From Puccinellia tenuiflora (Eukaryota; Streptophyta; Magnoliopsida; Poales; Poaceae): DNA of 64,000 nucleotides. Positions 46,527-57,682 of this stretch are shown here, one piece after another (position 1 is the stretch's first letter; every line of letters begins with the position of its first letter). A model generated the notes under the pieces. It had not been told where the DNA came from. It was given only the letters and a program-made list of their open reading frames with translations, and did no database searches. Location of the stretch: contig QRDG01000134.1 in assembly GCA_012064385.1 (NCBI GenBank), forward strand, positions 720,742-784,741, in the 5' to 3' direction. A program made the position numbers and the translations under genes.

Positions 46527-47215
46527 CCAGATTTTTTTTGTTGAGAAAAGACACCCGAAGGCATCTTATATATGATATTTATCAAGGAAAACACACTAGT
46601 ACAAATGAGATACAACTCGACGCAACAGGTTAGTATAAAATAAAAATACATTGAAACTCATACTGGTCGTCTTCTTCCTCCGATAGATCGATCATTGCCG
46701 GAGCTTGAAACATACATTGAACAAGCAATAAAGGACTGGGTCACCTGCGAACACCCTCGCCAACCAAGACTTTGAAGACCGGAATAGCCACCCGCCGCGA
46801 ACAACGAGATCGGATAAACGCAGATGGAACATCGACTGAGGATGCACCCCAAACAGCAGCACATGCTTGCAATTCTCCACCACCAATCTAGAGGGTTGGA
46901 GAACCCGACCTTACCGTAGACCCAAACAAACGAAGAGATCAAAGATGTCCCGCCATAGACCAGCAAATAGGTTCTCTTTAGAGACACACTCCAAGTGTCA
47001 AGATCCATTGGGGACCAACATATCTGACATCATCTACCCTCACTGGCCCTTCGCCAACGTCAACAGCGTTGTCGAGATAGGGCGCGACAACTAGAGAAGG
47101 CGGGGACCAGTCGATTCGCGGACGAAGGCGACAAGGACGGTGCAGATGGCGGCGGCGGCGAGTTGAAACCCTAGGTCGCCGCCTCTCTCTCTAACCCCAT
47201 CAAACTAGGCTTTTT
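46527..47215 (-). mobile_element. Possible antisense LINE-like retroelement
   Basis: On the minus strand the sequence ends GCCTTCGGGTGTCTTTTCTC followed by a short A run (the T run at about 46531-46538), typical of LINE tails. It begins near 47215 with CGGCGACCTAGGGTTTCAAC, typical of their 5' ends. An open frame at 46658-47008 lacks RT motifs. It lies tail-to-tail with the previous candidate. Confidence 0.4.
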
Positions 47216-47310
47216 TTTAACTTAAATTCAGTTGTGTTTTCATAAAAACATGATTAGGTTGTGGTTTAGTGAAAAAAGAACTCCAACAAGTGAAGTGGTG
47301 CTAACTGCTA

Positions 47311-47515
47311 AGGCTATGTTTGGTTAGGCTTATTTCTGTCTTTTAGACTTTTGACTTATAAGCCACAAAAGCACCTAATTTTGGCTTTTGGTTTATATCA
47401 TCACACAACATTATCCAGTTAAAAACCAAAAGCCAAAGTAAAAAGCAACTATTTAGGTGTTTTTGTGGCTTATAAGCCAAAAAGTCTAAAATCCAGAAAT
47501 AAGCACGCCTAAATG
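47311..47515. mobile_element. Foldback MITE upstream of GOT1
   Basis: Long inverted repeat: TTTAGACTTTTGACTTATAAGCCACAA-type sequence on the left (47340-47385) pairs with TTGTGGCTTATAAGCCAAAAAGTC on the right (47460-47490), and GGCTTTTGGTTT faces AAACCAAAAGCC in the centre. The GGCTATGTTTGG start is common in grass MITEs. Target duplication not resolved. Confidence 0.65.
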
Positions 47516-47529
47516 CTACCACCTGACGC

Positions 47530-47749
47530 CGCCTTTTCTTGCAAAAAAACGCTTCCCTTCGGTTCCGGTCGGCCCCTGCGCTGTATCTGCAGATTCTTCA
47601 CCACCACCGAAGCCGGCGGCCGGTGGCCACCGCGTGGGGCTCTCGGAGTTCTCTCGCACCCGACAAAGCCGCACGCTGGCACGCGCTGCGACCTTCCCCC
47701 TCCGCAACCTCCCGCATCGTGTGGGATTCGCGCTTCATCGGTACTGCAG
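47530..47749 (+). other. GOT1: Probable 5' UTR exon of GOT1
   Basis: GC-rich, pyrimidine-rich stretch ending CATCGGTACTGCAG with a strong donor GTAATA at 47750. The exon start is a guess; no TATA box is obvious. It would be joined to 49390 or 49444. Confidence 0.45.
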
Positions 47750-49389
47750 GTAATAAACCCTAGTCCCGCTCCCCCCTAATTGCTTCCCCGCGCATCTCGA
47801 TCCATTCCGACACGCGCCGAGGTTTTCACCACCGCGTGCCGTTTTCTGCCTCTTGCCCGGCAAACCCTCGTCTCGGGCTCTCGTTACACGTGCCGACGGC
47901 CGGCGATTGCCATTCTCCTTCCTCCATCTGAGTATTCCACCACCGGACCTGCTGCTGCCGATGAGGTATTAGAGCAGTACCCGATCGCTAGTCGCACTGC
48001 TCCCCGCCGAGCCAAAACCACCGCTGACCCTTGTTGTCCGGTTGTCCGGGCCTATTCTGCAAGTGTTAGGACAGGGGAACCACGGCCAGAGGCGTAGCAA
48101 CTAGTAACTGCCTCTTTTGATGTGACTTAGTAATCTGGCTTGGCGTCCACTGCCGTGCATAGGCGAACTTGTCCGAGTGATACGCCTGTAGCTTCCCTGA
48201 TGTGATTGTATATCTGTTCTATAGGAAGAGTTCTGTGGTAGTGTACTAAACCAATGCAAAGCTATATAACGTGGAAATTTTTGGTTCATGATGGTTGGAG
48301 CAGAGGACTCGCTCGTCTGCAAAAATACAGTGACTGGGTCTAGAGCCCGGATGTACCTGGAATGGAGATTAGTTGACACTTTGCGCCCTTTGCCAGCCAC
48401 CACAGAGTTCAGATCATATGGTTGATCTTATATCTGTGAAGAGTTCCCAGTCAGCTCTGTTATCCTGTTTGGAGTTTGTTACTGCAAGTTTTTTTCTTGT
48501 GTTATTCCCGTAGTTTGCTATAACAGCTGGTAGTTGTCTGTATAGCAATTATTTCTGCACGAGTTTGGGAATGTTTGACTGTGTTTGAAGGGGTTTGGAA
48601 TCCTTAAACTATGGTACTTACTGCTATTTACCTAATTGTTTGGATTAGATGCATCAGGTACTATAGAGTTTAGACATTAGTGCTGGTACTGTGAACTCCT
48701 CGATTTGGAACAAACTAGCTATGTATTTCTTTAAAACGTAGAAATAAAGATTGTGCTAAGTGATATGTCTGGGTTACTCTTTGTATATCCCCACGTTCTG
48801 ATAGGAACATTTTTGTCGTTTCCCTCGATCATAAGTTATGGTAGACAGCTGGTACCTCTTCAGAGCATAAGTCAGTAACACTATAGCTTTTATATATCTT
48901 TTCAGTTCGTAATTAAATATTCCTTTGTTATTTATGTAATAATACCACCATATATCTGCTAAAATGCCACTTAAGAAAAATATCACTCAAATGCTATCCC
49001 TTCGTAAAATACTACTGGAATCGTGCTGTTAAGTTTGTTGCTGTGATGACTTAGCTGTCGGCAAAGTTGGAAAAGATAAACATGTTTAACTTCTTTGTAT
49101 TTCTTTTCCAATATCCACTTTAGAAGTCACATACAGTCCTTGTGAAACCACCCTCATTCCTAGCAGAATATCCGTATAACTCAAAAGAAGATAACTGACA
49201 CTGTACAATTTTTATAAGGTGAACATTTGTAGCGGGGCTTTACGGAGATGGTATATTTGGATTGTGTTTTGCCCAAGTGGTGACTTTAGAGTGTCACCAT
49301 GCTAATTTTACTTTATTTAACTAATGATTATATTTTATTAAAGTTTTGGAATCTAGACCCTTTTGATGTATGGATATTTGAAATTGCAG
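47750..49389 (+). other. Probable 5' UTR intron of GOT1
   Basis: Donor GTAATA at 47750, acceptor GAAATTGCAG ending 49389 (alternative ATCTTCAG ending 49443). AT-rich with no gene. Open frame 47780-48097 has no recognisable family. Confidence 0.45.
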
Positions 49390-52300
49390 ACTCAGTTGGT
49401 GCCTTGGTGGACTAGTGAACTGAAACTGTATTGCTATCTTCAGGTTCTGGTGCAATGGCCTACGAGATCAGTGAGATAAAAAGTAAAGCTCTGTTCTCAT
49501 TTAGCACTGGTGCATTACTACTTACCGCTAGTGATTAAAGCACTTACATGGATTTTAGTTCTGATATTCAGTAAAAAAAGCATGACATGAGTTCTGTTTT
49601 AAGTCTAGTGGAGCAATTCGAAAATACCTTTGGAATGACAATTTTAAAAGTACCATTGGAAATATGTGTAATAATGTTTCTTTTACAATTCTCAAAAAAA
49701 TGCAGTGGATAAGACCATGTCAAATGATCATCTATACTGTCCTGAAAAGTATTTGAACAAATTTAAAGGACACATTTCCAAGTTTTGAAAAAAGTATGGA
49801 TAAATTCATATTCATCATAAAGTATAAACCTGCAAAACGTGCCACCACCGCCCCAACAGAAAAAAGATACTCCCTCCGTCCAGAAAAGGATGTCACAAAA
49901 TTATCTAAATACGGATGTATCACATTTCACGTCTAAATACATCCATGGATGGAGAAATCCGTGACATCCTTTTCAAGACGGAGGAAGTACCATTTTGTCC
50001 AGATACAGATGTTTTAGCAAGTTGTATACATATGTAGATCCAAGACCTTTTTTTTTTTGTTTACAGCATACAGATCGACACGGTTCACAAAATATTTGTA
50101 GCTTCAAACTTATGCTATATTGTACATGTAACATCTTTCTATATTCTTGAAAACTTGGAAATTAGTTTTTTACCTCATCTCCACATTTCCACCTTGTGGT
50201 TAGTTGAGCATTTTTTATTATACAAGTAGGGCTGGCTATGGTAAGAGGGAAATTACCATGTCTTTGTATTGGTAGTTTCACAATGACCCTCTTTGGCATC
50301 TTGACTATTGAATATCTTTGCAATGATATTTTGACAATTGTCTGTCTGTTCCTTTTACTGCAAAACTGAGTGTTATACTACTACTTTCTAATTGTTCGAA
50401 AAATTTCAAGATAACCTCCCCTGAGTGAAGTAATGTTCTTACCTTAGACGCAAAGCTGGTTATTATCACATTGAATTTATTGAAAACTAACAACCAAACT
50501 GAAATGACATATACTTTAATTAAAAGTACATAATAAGAGAAGAAAAAAACTTACATAAATGACACAGAATTTATATTCCTGAGCACATGTGCTCTTCTTG
50601 TTTCAAGCTGTTTGACAGGTATGTTTTGAAGTTTAAAATAAATCGTAAAATAATATCACATGTTATAATTTATAATACACTCTGTATCTGAAAACTTCCA
50701 TGAAAAGTTGAGTTCATTTGTTGCCTGACAACCTATCCCTGCTCTCATGGCTACTTTTTTACACTATACTATAAGATTATTTTTTTTGCACAAAACAGGC
50801 AGCAATTCCGTGCAACATAATCCAGCAACCGCAAATTATGACTAAAAGGACAAGAATGAGGGGGCTAAGAAGCATCTTTATATGGACCAGTTTTTCCGGC
50901 ACAAGTCATAAAAATGCCAAATGCACATACTACTTGGTTATTTATGTGTGTTCTCTTAGAAATTTTAGGAGCACACGAATTGCTCTAATTTGCTGGCTCC
51001 ATGTGTGCCTGAGCGCAGTTCATATTTTGTAATCTCATTTATTTTCTTCTTTTCTGATGTACGTTTAAGTACTAATGATCATATTTCAATGTAGAAATCG
51101 GCATAGGTTTGGTGGGCTTTAGCATCCTATTCACATTCCTAGGTGTTATCCTTTTCTTCGACAGGGGTTTGTTGGCTCTGGGTAATGTATGATACAACAA
51201 TTCACAAAATCTTGTTCTGTTCCGTTGATCCTTATCAATTGAGATCATAATACCACTTTATTCTTTTCTACATTATCTCTTCCAGATTTTCTTCTTGAAA
51301 GGAGTAGGCCTGTTACTTGGTTGGCAATCTATGTGGCAGCTTTTTACAAAGAAGCAAACATTAAGGTACTCAAAACTTTGATAGACATTTTTTTCCCCGG
51401 AAACTTAGATAGATACATTTTTTTACTAAATACATATCTAGATACATGACACTTTTATTTTGCTTCATCAGAGCATATAATTGCACTTGCGTAAAACGCG
51501 ATGCTACATTATATTATTATCTATCGTTGCTTACTTGAGCCAGATTTCTATTCTTGAATGTGTATGATTATGACATGGCTTCTCTTAAATGGTTAAGCAA
51601 TCAGGTTATTACTTATGTGGACATATATTTTCTGTGTTGTAGAGGATACTAAAAAGTGGTGATTGCTTGTCTGGTGATGTGCTGCAAAATTGCTAGTCTG
51701 GTGATGTGCTGCAAAATTGCTACCATTAGTAGATTATAACCATGGACGACCAGTACATAATACATAGAGTACTGACTGGAAATCACATTCTCTCAGACAA
51801 CTATATCCATTAAGCAAATTCAAGTCTCCTTAGCAACATTGCAATATCATGCTGCTCTTTATTAGTCCTGTTCATTAATCAGCGAAATGCTGACCACAGT
51901 GATGTCTCTCCCAGTTTTTTGTGTTGAAGAGATGATGCTAATTTTTCTGCAGGGATCTGTACCTTTCTTCCTTGGTCTGTTTCTCCTATTTGTCCGATGG
52001 CCTGTTGCTGGTATGATTATGGAACTGTATGGATCTTTTGTACTATTCAGGTCATCGTCTACATCAACCCATTTCTTTATAATATTCATTTCTTGGTTGA
52101 TATTGACTTTTGCCTTCATTCTACAGTGGTTATGGGGCTCCTATCCAAGCCTTCCTATACCAGATTCCAATCATTGGATGGATTCTGCAATATCCCTTTA
52201 AGGTAAACTCTAAAGTTTCTCTTGCATATAGACCGTAAACTGCTGATTGTAACACAGTTGCTGATATCCTATGTTCGTACTTTTCCAGAGCAATAAACTC

Positions 52301-52392
52301 CATGGTATTCACTCTAGATTATAGGTATAACTGATGCTTCCGTTTCCATCTTATTTCTGCAGCTGTTTGGTTTGGGGCGTAAGCGAGCTTGA
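49390..52392 (+). CDS. GOT1: GOT1-type vesicle transport protein (frameshifted copy)
   Basis: Golgi transport 1 family: small four-helix membrane proteins of ER-Golgi vesicle traffic. Coding exons: 49455-49482, 51095-51186, 51286-51365, 51953-52050, 52127-52202, 52363-52392 (TGA 52390-52392), all with GT-AG borders. Translation starts MAYEISEIK. Transmembrane segments are visible as VGFSILFTFLGVILFF, FFLKGVGLLLGW, FFLGLFLLFVRWPVAG and a C-terminal hairpin FLYQIPIIGWILQY, ending FGLGRKRA with a basic tail. Exons 1-2 and 4-6 are phase-consistent, but the third coding exon is 80 nt where 81 is needed. After AAGAAG near 51350 one base seems missing, so splicing at the only good donor shifts frame and meets a TGA at 52014-52016. 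Expected product about 134 aa. Start chosen because no ATG precedes it from the acceptor at 49390. Confidence 0.85.
49870..49987. mobile_element. Stowaway MITE in GOT1 intron
   Basis: 118 bp flanked by TA (49868-49869 and 49988-49989). The ends CTCCCTCCGTCC and, inverted, CTTCCTCCGTC are Tc1/mariner Stowaway termini; the arms GAAAAGGATGTCAC and GTGACATCCTTTTC pair. It lies between coding exons 1 and 2. Confidence 0.88.
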
Positions 52393-52696
52393 TGGCTTGT
52401 GGTGGGAAGAAATTAATGTCAATTCATGGGAGAAATAGCATACTGCGTGATGTCAAATTGTCAATATGAAAATTCTTGTGGCATTTACCGTGCTTGTGTG
52501 TACCTGCAAGCTATATATGGGCTTCCTAACCTTTGGCTGTGCTTGCCTTTTGCCCTTCAATCAGCATACGCTAGACAGTAGTTTGACCTTCAACGTTCAT
52601 ACGTCGAAGCAGATGTTTCAAAATATGTGATTGGATTCTTGGTTTGACTGAGAGACGCTGGCCCTTGTTATGTCTCATCATCCAACAAGTTATGTA
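52393..52696 (+). other. GOT1 3' UTR region
   Basis: AT-rich sequence after the stop codon. No certain polyadenylation signal picked. A Stowaway MITE follows at 52697. Confidence 0.4.
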
Positions 52697-52790
52697 CTCC
52701 CTCTGATCCGTAAAAATTGTCGCTGAGTACGCTAGGAATTTGTGAGTCCAGTGCTCATTTACTCCGACACATTTAACGGATCGGAGGGAG
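52697..52790. mobile_element. Stowaway MITE downstream of GOT1
   Basis: 94 bp flanked by TA (52695-52696 and 52791-52792). Inverted ends CTCCCTCTGATCCGT and CTCCCTCCGATCCGTTAAA differ by one base over the first 15. Confidence 0.85.
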
Positions 52791-52792
52791 TA

Positions 52793-54079
52793 TCAGATTG
52801 TTGTGTGATATCATATGTTTGTGTTTCTGGATGCAGCTCGTCTCATATTTCTTTGCCTTATATGTGTTCCTTGTGTACATTTAGATTGTTTGAACCATTT
52901 GTTGGCAGATTTTGCGTGTCATGTCCAGGCCATCTTGTGGTGATCTGATCTTACGGAGGTTTTGGTCTATGGTCGCCACCATTGTATTGTCCAAACCTGT
53001 GGATGTGACTCACTAAAAGCTTTGTCGTACTATCCTCGGACTTGACAATGTTTATTTACGGCGACAGGTATACATGTGGACAGGTATACATGTGGGTATA
53101 GTAGCATCAACCTTGGCATGCGTTAAAAGAGCGACGGAGAAAAAGGATCAACCTAACCTAAGCACGTACATACTGCTTGTGATTTACCGCAGCTAAATAT
53201 GTGTTTTTTTTTTGCCATTTCTGCTACACTGATTTCCGTGACGGATTGCTAAGAATTTCTCATCAGGTGTTCAAATATAACGGGACTTCAATCATCAAAT
53301 TTAGTCAACAAAATCACTCTGTGACAACCCTGCTTGAATACCTTCGAACTTATGTGTGCGATTCATGCTGAAAACTGAGGTTATTCTCCAATGCTACGGC
53401 TATCTGAAATATTTGCCTCGGTTCCAGTCAAAGTATGATACTAAGATTTTATAGTAACAATCTATATTTGTAATATATGTAAAGTTACAATTTTTATTAG
53501 GGAAAATAATATAATTGGAGATGACCATAATAATATTTTCAGAGCATCATCATTTGCATAATGTGTAGAAGAACCATGGAGTTTTTTCTTCCCAAACGGA
53601 AAGCAAAAGCTTTCCCTCTTTCCATTAATTAAGAGAGCTATGAACAAGCACATCAACAAAGGAAAAAAAAAAAAACGACCAGACGGCGAGATTTCTGTCG
53701 GATATCTGATGGGAACATGTTCGCATGCTTGGTCATTTTAGCCATTAACTATATTCGCTTCCAAGAATCTTGATAATCATGTATGTAAACTAGCCTGCAG
53801 TAAGAACAGTAGATGGATTTGGCAAAGCATTTTGGTGCACACTATATATATGAGTTAACGAGATATATGCCACTGCAATTTTCATCTTTAAGAAATGATT
53901 GCAGTCTTGAGACTAAAAACATAGGTGATATGGGAAAACGAAGAAAAGAGAACCTCATCCGTTGTGGACATAAATCATACCCCATGTCAGTTTAATACGA
54001 GGAGGGTATTTGAAAGACACATTCGCCATGGAAAATGAGACAATTGGAGAGCAACATGTTCCTGTTTGGATTTCCTCCT
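52793..54079. other. Intergenic, nothing identified
   Basis: AT-rich, no open frame with a family, no repeat termini recognised. Short A run at about 53660-53673. Confidence 0.4.
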
Positions 54080-55420
54080 GGTAAAAAAGGTCAACAACAC
54101 GCCGACTTTCTCTCCAGGCTCTCATTGAGAAACTCGCAGATCGACTACCTACCTGGATGGCCGGGATGATGAACAAGGTCAGACAACTAAGCCTGGTTAG
54201 GTCGGCCCCGAAAGCCATCCCCCTACACCAGCTCGTGGTACTTGGAGTGTCCAAGCGGTCACTTAAGCAGGTGGAGAAGATCTTTCTCTGGGTGGCAGGA
54301 CGGAGGCTAACAGAGGTCACTGCCACGTCAACTAGCAAAAGGTGTGTCGCCCGCTGGAACTCGGAGGATGGGCATCCCCGATCTCTCGAGGACGGCCACT
54401 AGCCTCCGGGTCTATTGGCTGTGGCGCATGCGCACCTGCCCCGACCGCCCTTGGCATGGCCTAGACATGCATTTCACTAGGGATGAGAGGAGTGTGTTAG
54501 TTGCATCTACAAAGATGATCCTTGGCAGAGGAACCTCGACTCTTTTCTGGGTGATATATTGCTTGATGGGAAAGCTATTTTTGAGATTCCGAAGCTCGCT
54601 AAGCTTGTCCCGAGGCACAATCAGAAGCGGCAGACGGTCCAGGAGACTCTCCTGGGCAGACGTTGGATTTCTGACATGAGGGGAGCGTTCAGTAACCTTG
54701 CCTTATGGCAATATATCCGGTTGTGGAGGCGAGTCCACGGGGTGCACCTCACCGCGACGCCGGACAGGTTGCTCTGGCGTTGGACGGCGAATGGCGTTTA
54801 CACATATGTCTCCTGCTATTGAGCAATGTTCTAGGGATCGGTGGAGTCGACATCGTGGGAGCTTATCTGGGAAGTCTTGGGCCCCGTAGAGGGTTAGGTT
54901 CTTCCTTTGGTTTGCCAGCCAAGACCGATGTTGGACAACAGACAAACTTTCTCATAGAGGGTTCTAGCATCAGCCACACTGTGTCTTCTGCGACCAGACG
55001 ATGGAGACAATGGAGCACATCCTCGTCCGCTGTCCGTACTCGCGGATCACTTGGCACGATATCCTATCCTGGATCCGTTCCACCGCGAACATCCCGTCCG
55101 CAGGAGCAAGATTCGCGGACTGGTGGCAAGAGGCTATCCTGCCTCCCCCCACCCCCCGCGGCATGTATGGGCACCTCTCCGGTGATCATGCTCACTGTAT
55201 GGTTGCTGTGGAAGAGACACAACACGGTAATCTTCGATGGCGCATGAACCGACCTCATCGGCTTGCTTGACATGATGAAGGCGGAAGCTAGACCATGGGC
55301 AACAACAGGGCATTGGGCTTGGCAGCGATTCTCCCTCCGCACCCTCTCTGGGCTTGTACTAAAATTCTCTCTATCTATGCAATAAAACGCAAACCTTTTG
55401 CGGTTTCTCAAAAAAAAAAA
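54080..55420 (+). pseudogene. 5'-truncated L1-type LINE, ORF2 C-terminus
   Basis: Fragments in shifting frames match the end of plant LINE ORF2: LSLQALIEKLADRLPTWMAG (54109-54168), then NKVRQLSLVRSAPKAIPLHQ. GRRMGIP/PDLSR-type sequence follows, then WLWRMRTCPDRPWHGLD and SLWRWTANGVYT-type sequence. Last is the zf-RVT region, with METMEHILVRCPYSRITWHD (near 55001-55060). The sequence ends with TTGCGGTTTCTC and an A10 run (55411-55420), a poly(A) tail typical of target-primed reverse transcription. RT and endonuclease domains are missing. Several frameshifts and stops. Confidence 0.82.
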
Positions 55421-55634
55421 CTACCCCTCCATCAATCTCAAGAAGGTGTGCCCGTATCCTTTCCAGACCGGAATGGTGAGCTTACTGCTTATGATGAGAT
55501 GTAACAAGTTTGGGTCAGCATCATGTTAAATTTCATGCACCAATCAGTACAACCAAAAGTCGGAATTTGTGGAAAGAATGTGACAATCCACATATAACAT
55601 GACACCCTCTCACGAGCGACTCGATGTGGCGTAC
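55421..55634. other. Short unassigned stretch
   Basis: No gene or repeat terminus recognised between the LINE tail and the copia LTR. Confidence 0.35.
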
Positions 55635-56862
55635 TGAAAGGATCGATGAGGTTAACTAGAGGGGGGGGGGGGGGGGGTGAATAGGTTAACTACAAATTTT
55701 ACTTCTTTTTCTTTTAATTGGGTTTTGCTCAAATATAAATTCACTAGATTATGCAACTAGGTGAAAAACCCTATATGTTGAGCAAAAGACTACTAGCACA
55801 AGATATATATAAGAGTAAGCTAGTAGCAATAAGTAAAGGTAAGTTGAGGAATAACCGACAAGGTGACGCGGAGATTTATCCCGAAGTTCACTTCCTAATG
55901 GAAGCTAGTCTCCGTTGGAGCGGCGCGGTGTTCACCAAAGTGAAACACCGAGTAGCCTTGAAATGGCACACCATATCTCCTTTGTGTCTTACCACCGATG
56001 TGGCGAGGCACTTGTCACTATGTTGCCGTTGAGGTTGACAACTAGAACCTTTACAAGGATGAAGCACACTCCACAAGTTGGAGGGTCTTCACCAAATGCA
56101 CCGAGCCGCCAAAACTCGATGCCCGAGGCCGGGGCACACACCACAACTCAATTGGTGGCTCCCGGCAATGTCTTCGTAGCTTCCAAAGCTCTGAAGGACC
56201 ACAACCTCTTAGGGTTCCAATGAACACAAAGAGTAACAAGCCCCCTCTCACAAATCAAGGGGGAAATCAAATCGGTTTGGTGGAAGTGTTGATCTAGGTC
56301 TTCTCTCTCAAATCCCCAAAGGGCTAAGTGTTTGAGTGGATAGAGAGAGAGATCTAGGTAGTTGAAGCTTTGCAACAATGGAGTCTTTCTTGTTCTGGTC
56401 GTGGTACCTCTTGGGGAAGAAGAGACGCCCTTATATAGGTCCTCCAAAAACTAGCCGTTTCTGCCCGAAACTGGTCGTCCGGAATCACCCGGAATATTCC
56501 GGATCCAGTCCGGACCATCCGGAATAGATCCGGATCCATTCCGGATCGTCCGGAATTTTCCGAACCATTCCGGACGAAATCTGAAACCCTAATAGAACCA
56601 TTTTGAGGTCACCTCGGAATTTGTTCGGACTGAGTCCGGATTATTCCGGACCATCCGGAATATTCCGGACCAATCCGGATGAATTCCAGCCCAACAAATC
56701 AGAGGTTTTACTTGCTCCGTCTTCGCTCGTCTTATCCCTTTTTGGATGATTCTCTTCCGTCTTGACTTATTAAATGTACCTATCATACTTAGCACACAAT
56801 GAGATGTCACTCATGTTGTTATCAAACACACAAAACTTACTTAGGTATGAGATGTCCTTTCA
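55635..56862 (-). mobile_element. SIRE-type copia 3' LTR (1228 bp)
   Basis: Minus orientation: TGAAAGGACATCTCATACC..GATCCTTTCA, perfect 8 bp inverted ends TGAAAGGA. On its internal side is a polypurine tract (minus AAAAAGGGGGATAT, 56863-56876), so this is the 3' LTR of a minus-strand element extending to the right. The R/U5 part (55870-56240) matches 3480-3900 of the solo LTR, but the U3 beyond about 56700 is unrelated to the other two LTRs. Confidence 0.82.
56429..56695 (-). promoter_or_regulatory. LTR core promoter with TCCGGA palindrome array
   Basis: Minus TATA-like CCTATATAAGGG (about 56428-56439). Directly upstream in that orientation, to about 56690, are many copies of TCCGGA, ATCCGGAAT and GGAATATTCC. 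Confidence 0.55.
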
Positions 56863-57682
56863 ATATCCCCCTTTTTGGTGTTTGATGACAACATAAGGAT
56901 TTGCATATGATACGTAAAATAGAGACGGGCTCCCCCTCGATGTGAGCAACAAGTTGCCACATCAAGAGACAAACTCCCCCTCTATTTTAGATATCTTCAA
57001 AATGTGCCTACTAAAACAACTTCAATGATACAAAGATAATTTAACTAATAAGCATGACATTGAAAGTGACATTGAATGTAATATGCTAAGTTCATAGATC
57101 CACACATAGATATGAGTACAATACCATTACACGATAATGAAATAACGATAAGACGAACACAAGCTTATAAGATAAAATGAAACACCAAGAAGCTTGTGCC
57201 CAAACCCATGCAAATCCCTGGTACCCCCGGAATCCTAGTTAGAACTACTTCTCCCCCTTTGGCATCAAGGCGCCAAAAAGGGAAAAGAGCATGGCTAATG
57301 AAATCCCATGAAAATCTACTCTGAGGGAGGTGAATCCTCATCATCTGCGATGTCATTGTCCAAGTCGGGCTGCTCCTCCTCCTCAGGCATATCCCTCTGT
57401 GGGTGATAGTAGAAGTCCGCATCGGAAATCTCAGGCATAGGTCTCTCAACATACTCAGTAGGAGCCAACTCAGGACCATCAGCTGTAGTGAGGAGACCGG
57501 TCGCCCTCCGATCAGCGTTCTGAATACGACGAGTCTCTTTGTCTAACTCACGAGCCTCATGGCTGTATGCACGGGCATCACGACAACTCTCAAACATGCT
57601 CTTGAAGAACTGAGAGATGCTGTTCTTCGGACCATCTATAGCAGGACCTTTGCCCTTGGAAAACTCTGGAAGCTGGGGACCC
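56863..57682 (-). pseudogene. 3' internal region of SIRE-type copia, ORF fragment
   Basis: Minus strand. An open frame at 57693-57316 ends in acidic sequence (EEEEQPDLDNDIADDEDSPP). It is followed by the GGGGGAG-rich segment (CCAAAGGGGGAGAAG near 57245-57260; further GGGGGAG tracts at 56926 and 56973) that precedes the polypurine tract in SIRE/Maximus elements. The piece probably belongs to the extra 3' ORF of this lineage (env-like or coiled-coil in SIRE); evidence is position and composition only. The element is cut at 57682 by another LTR element, and its pol is not in the window. Confidence 0.5.
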
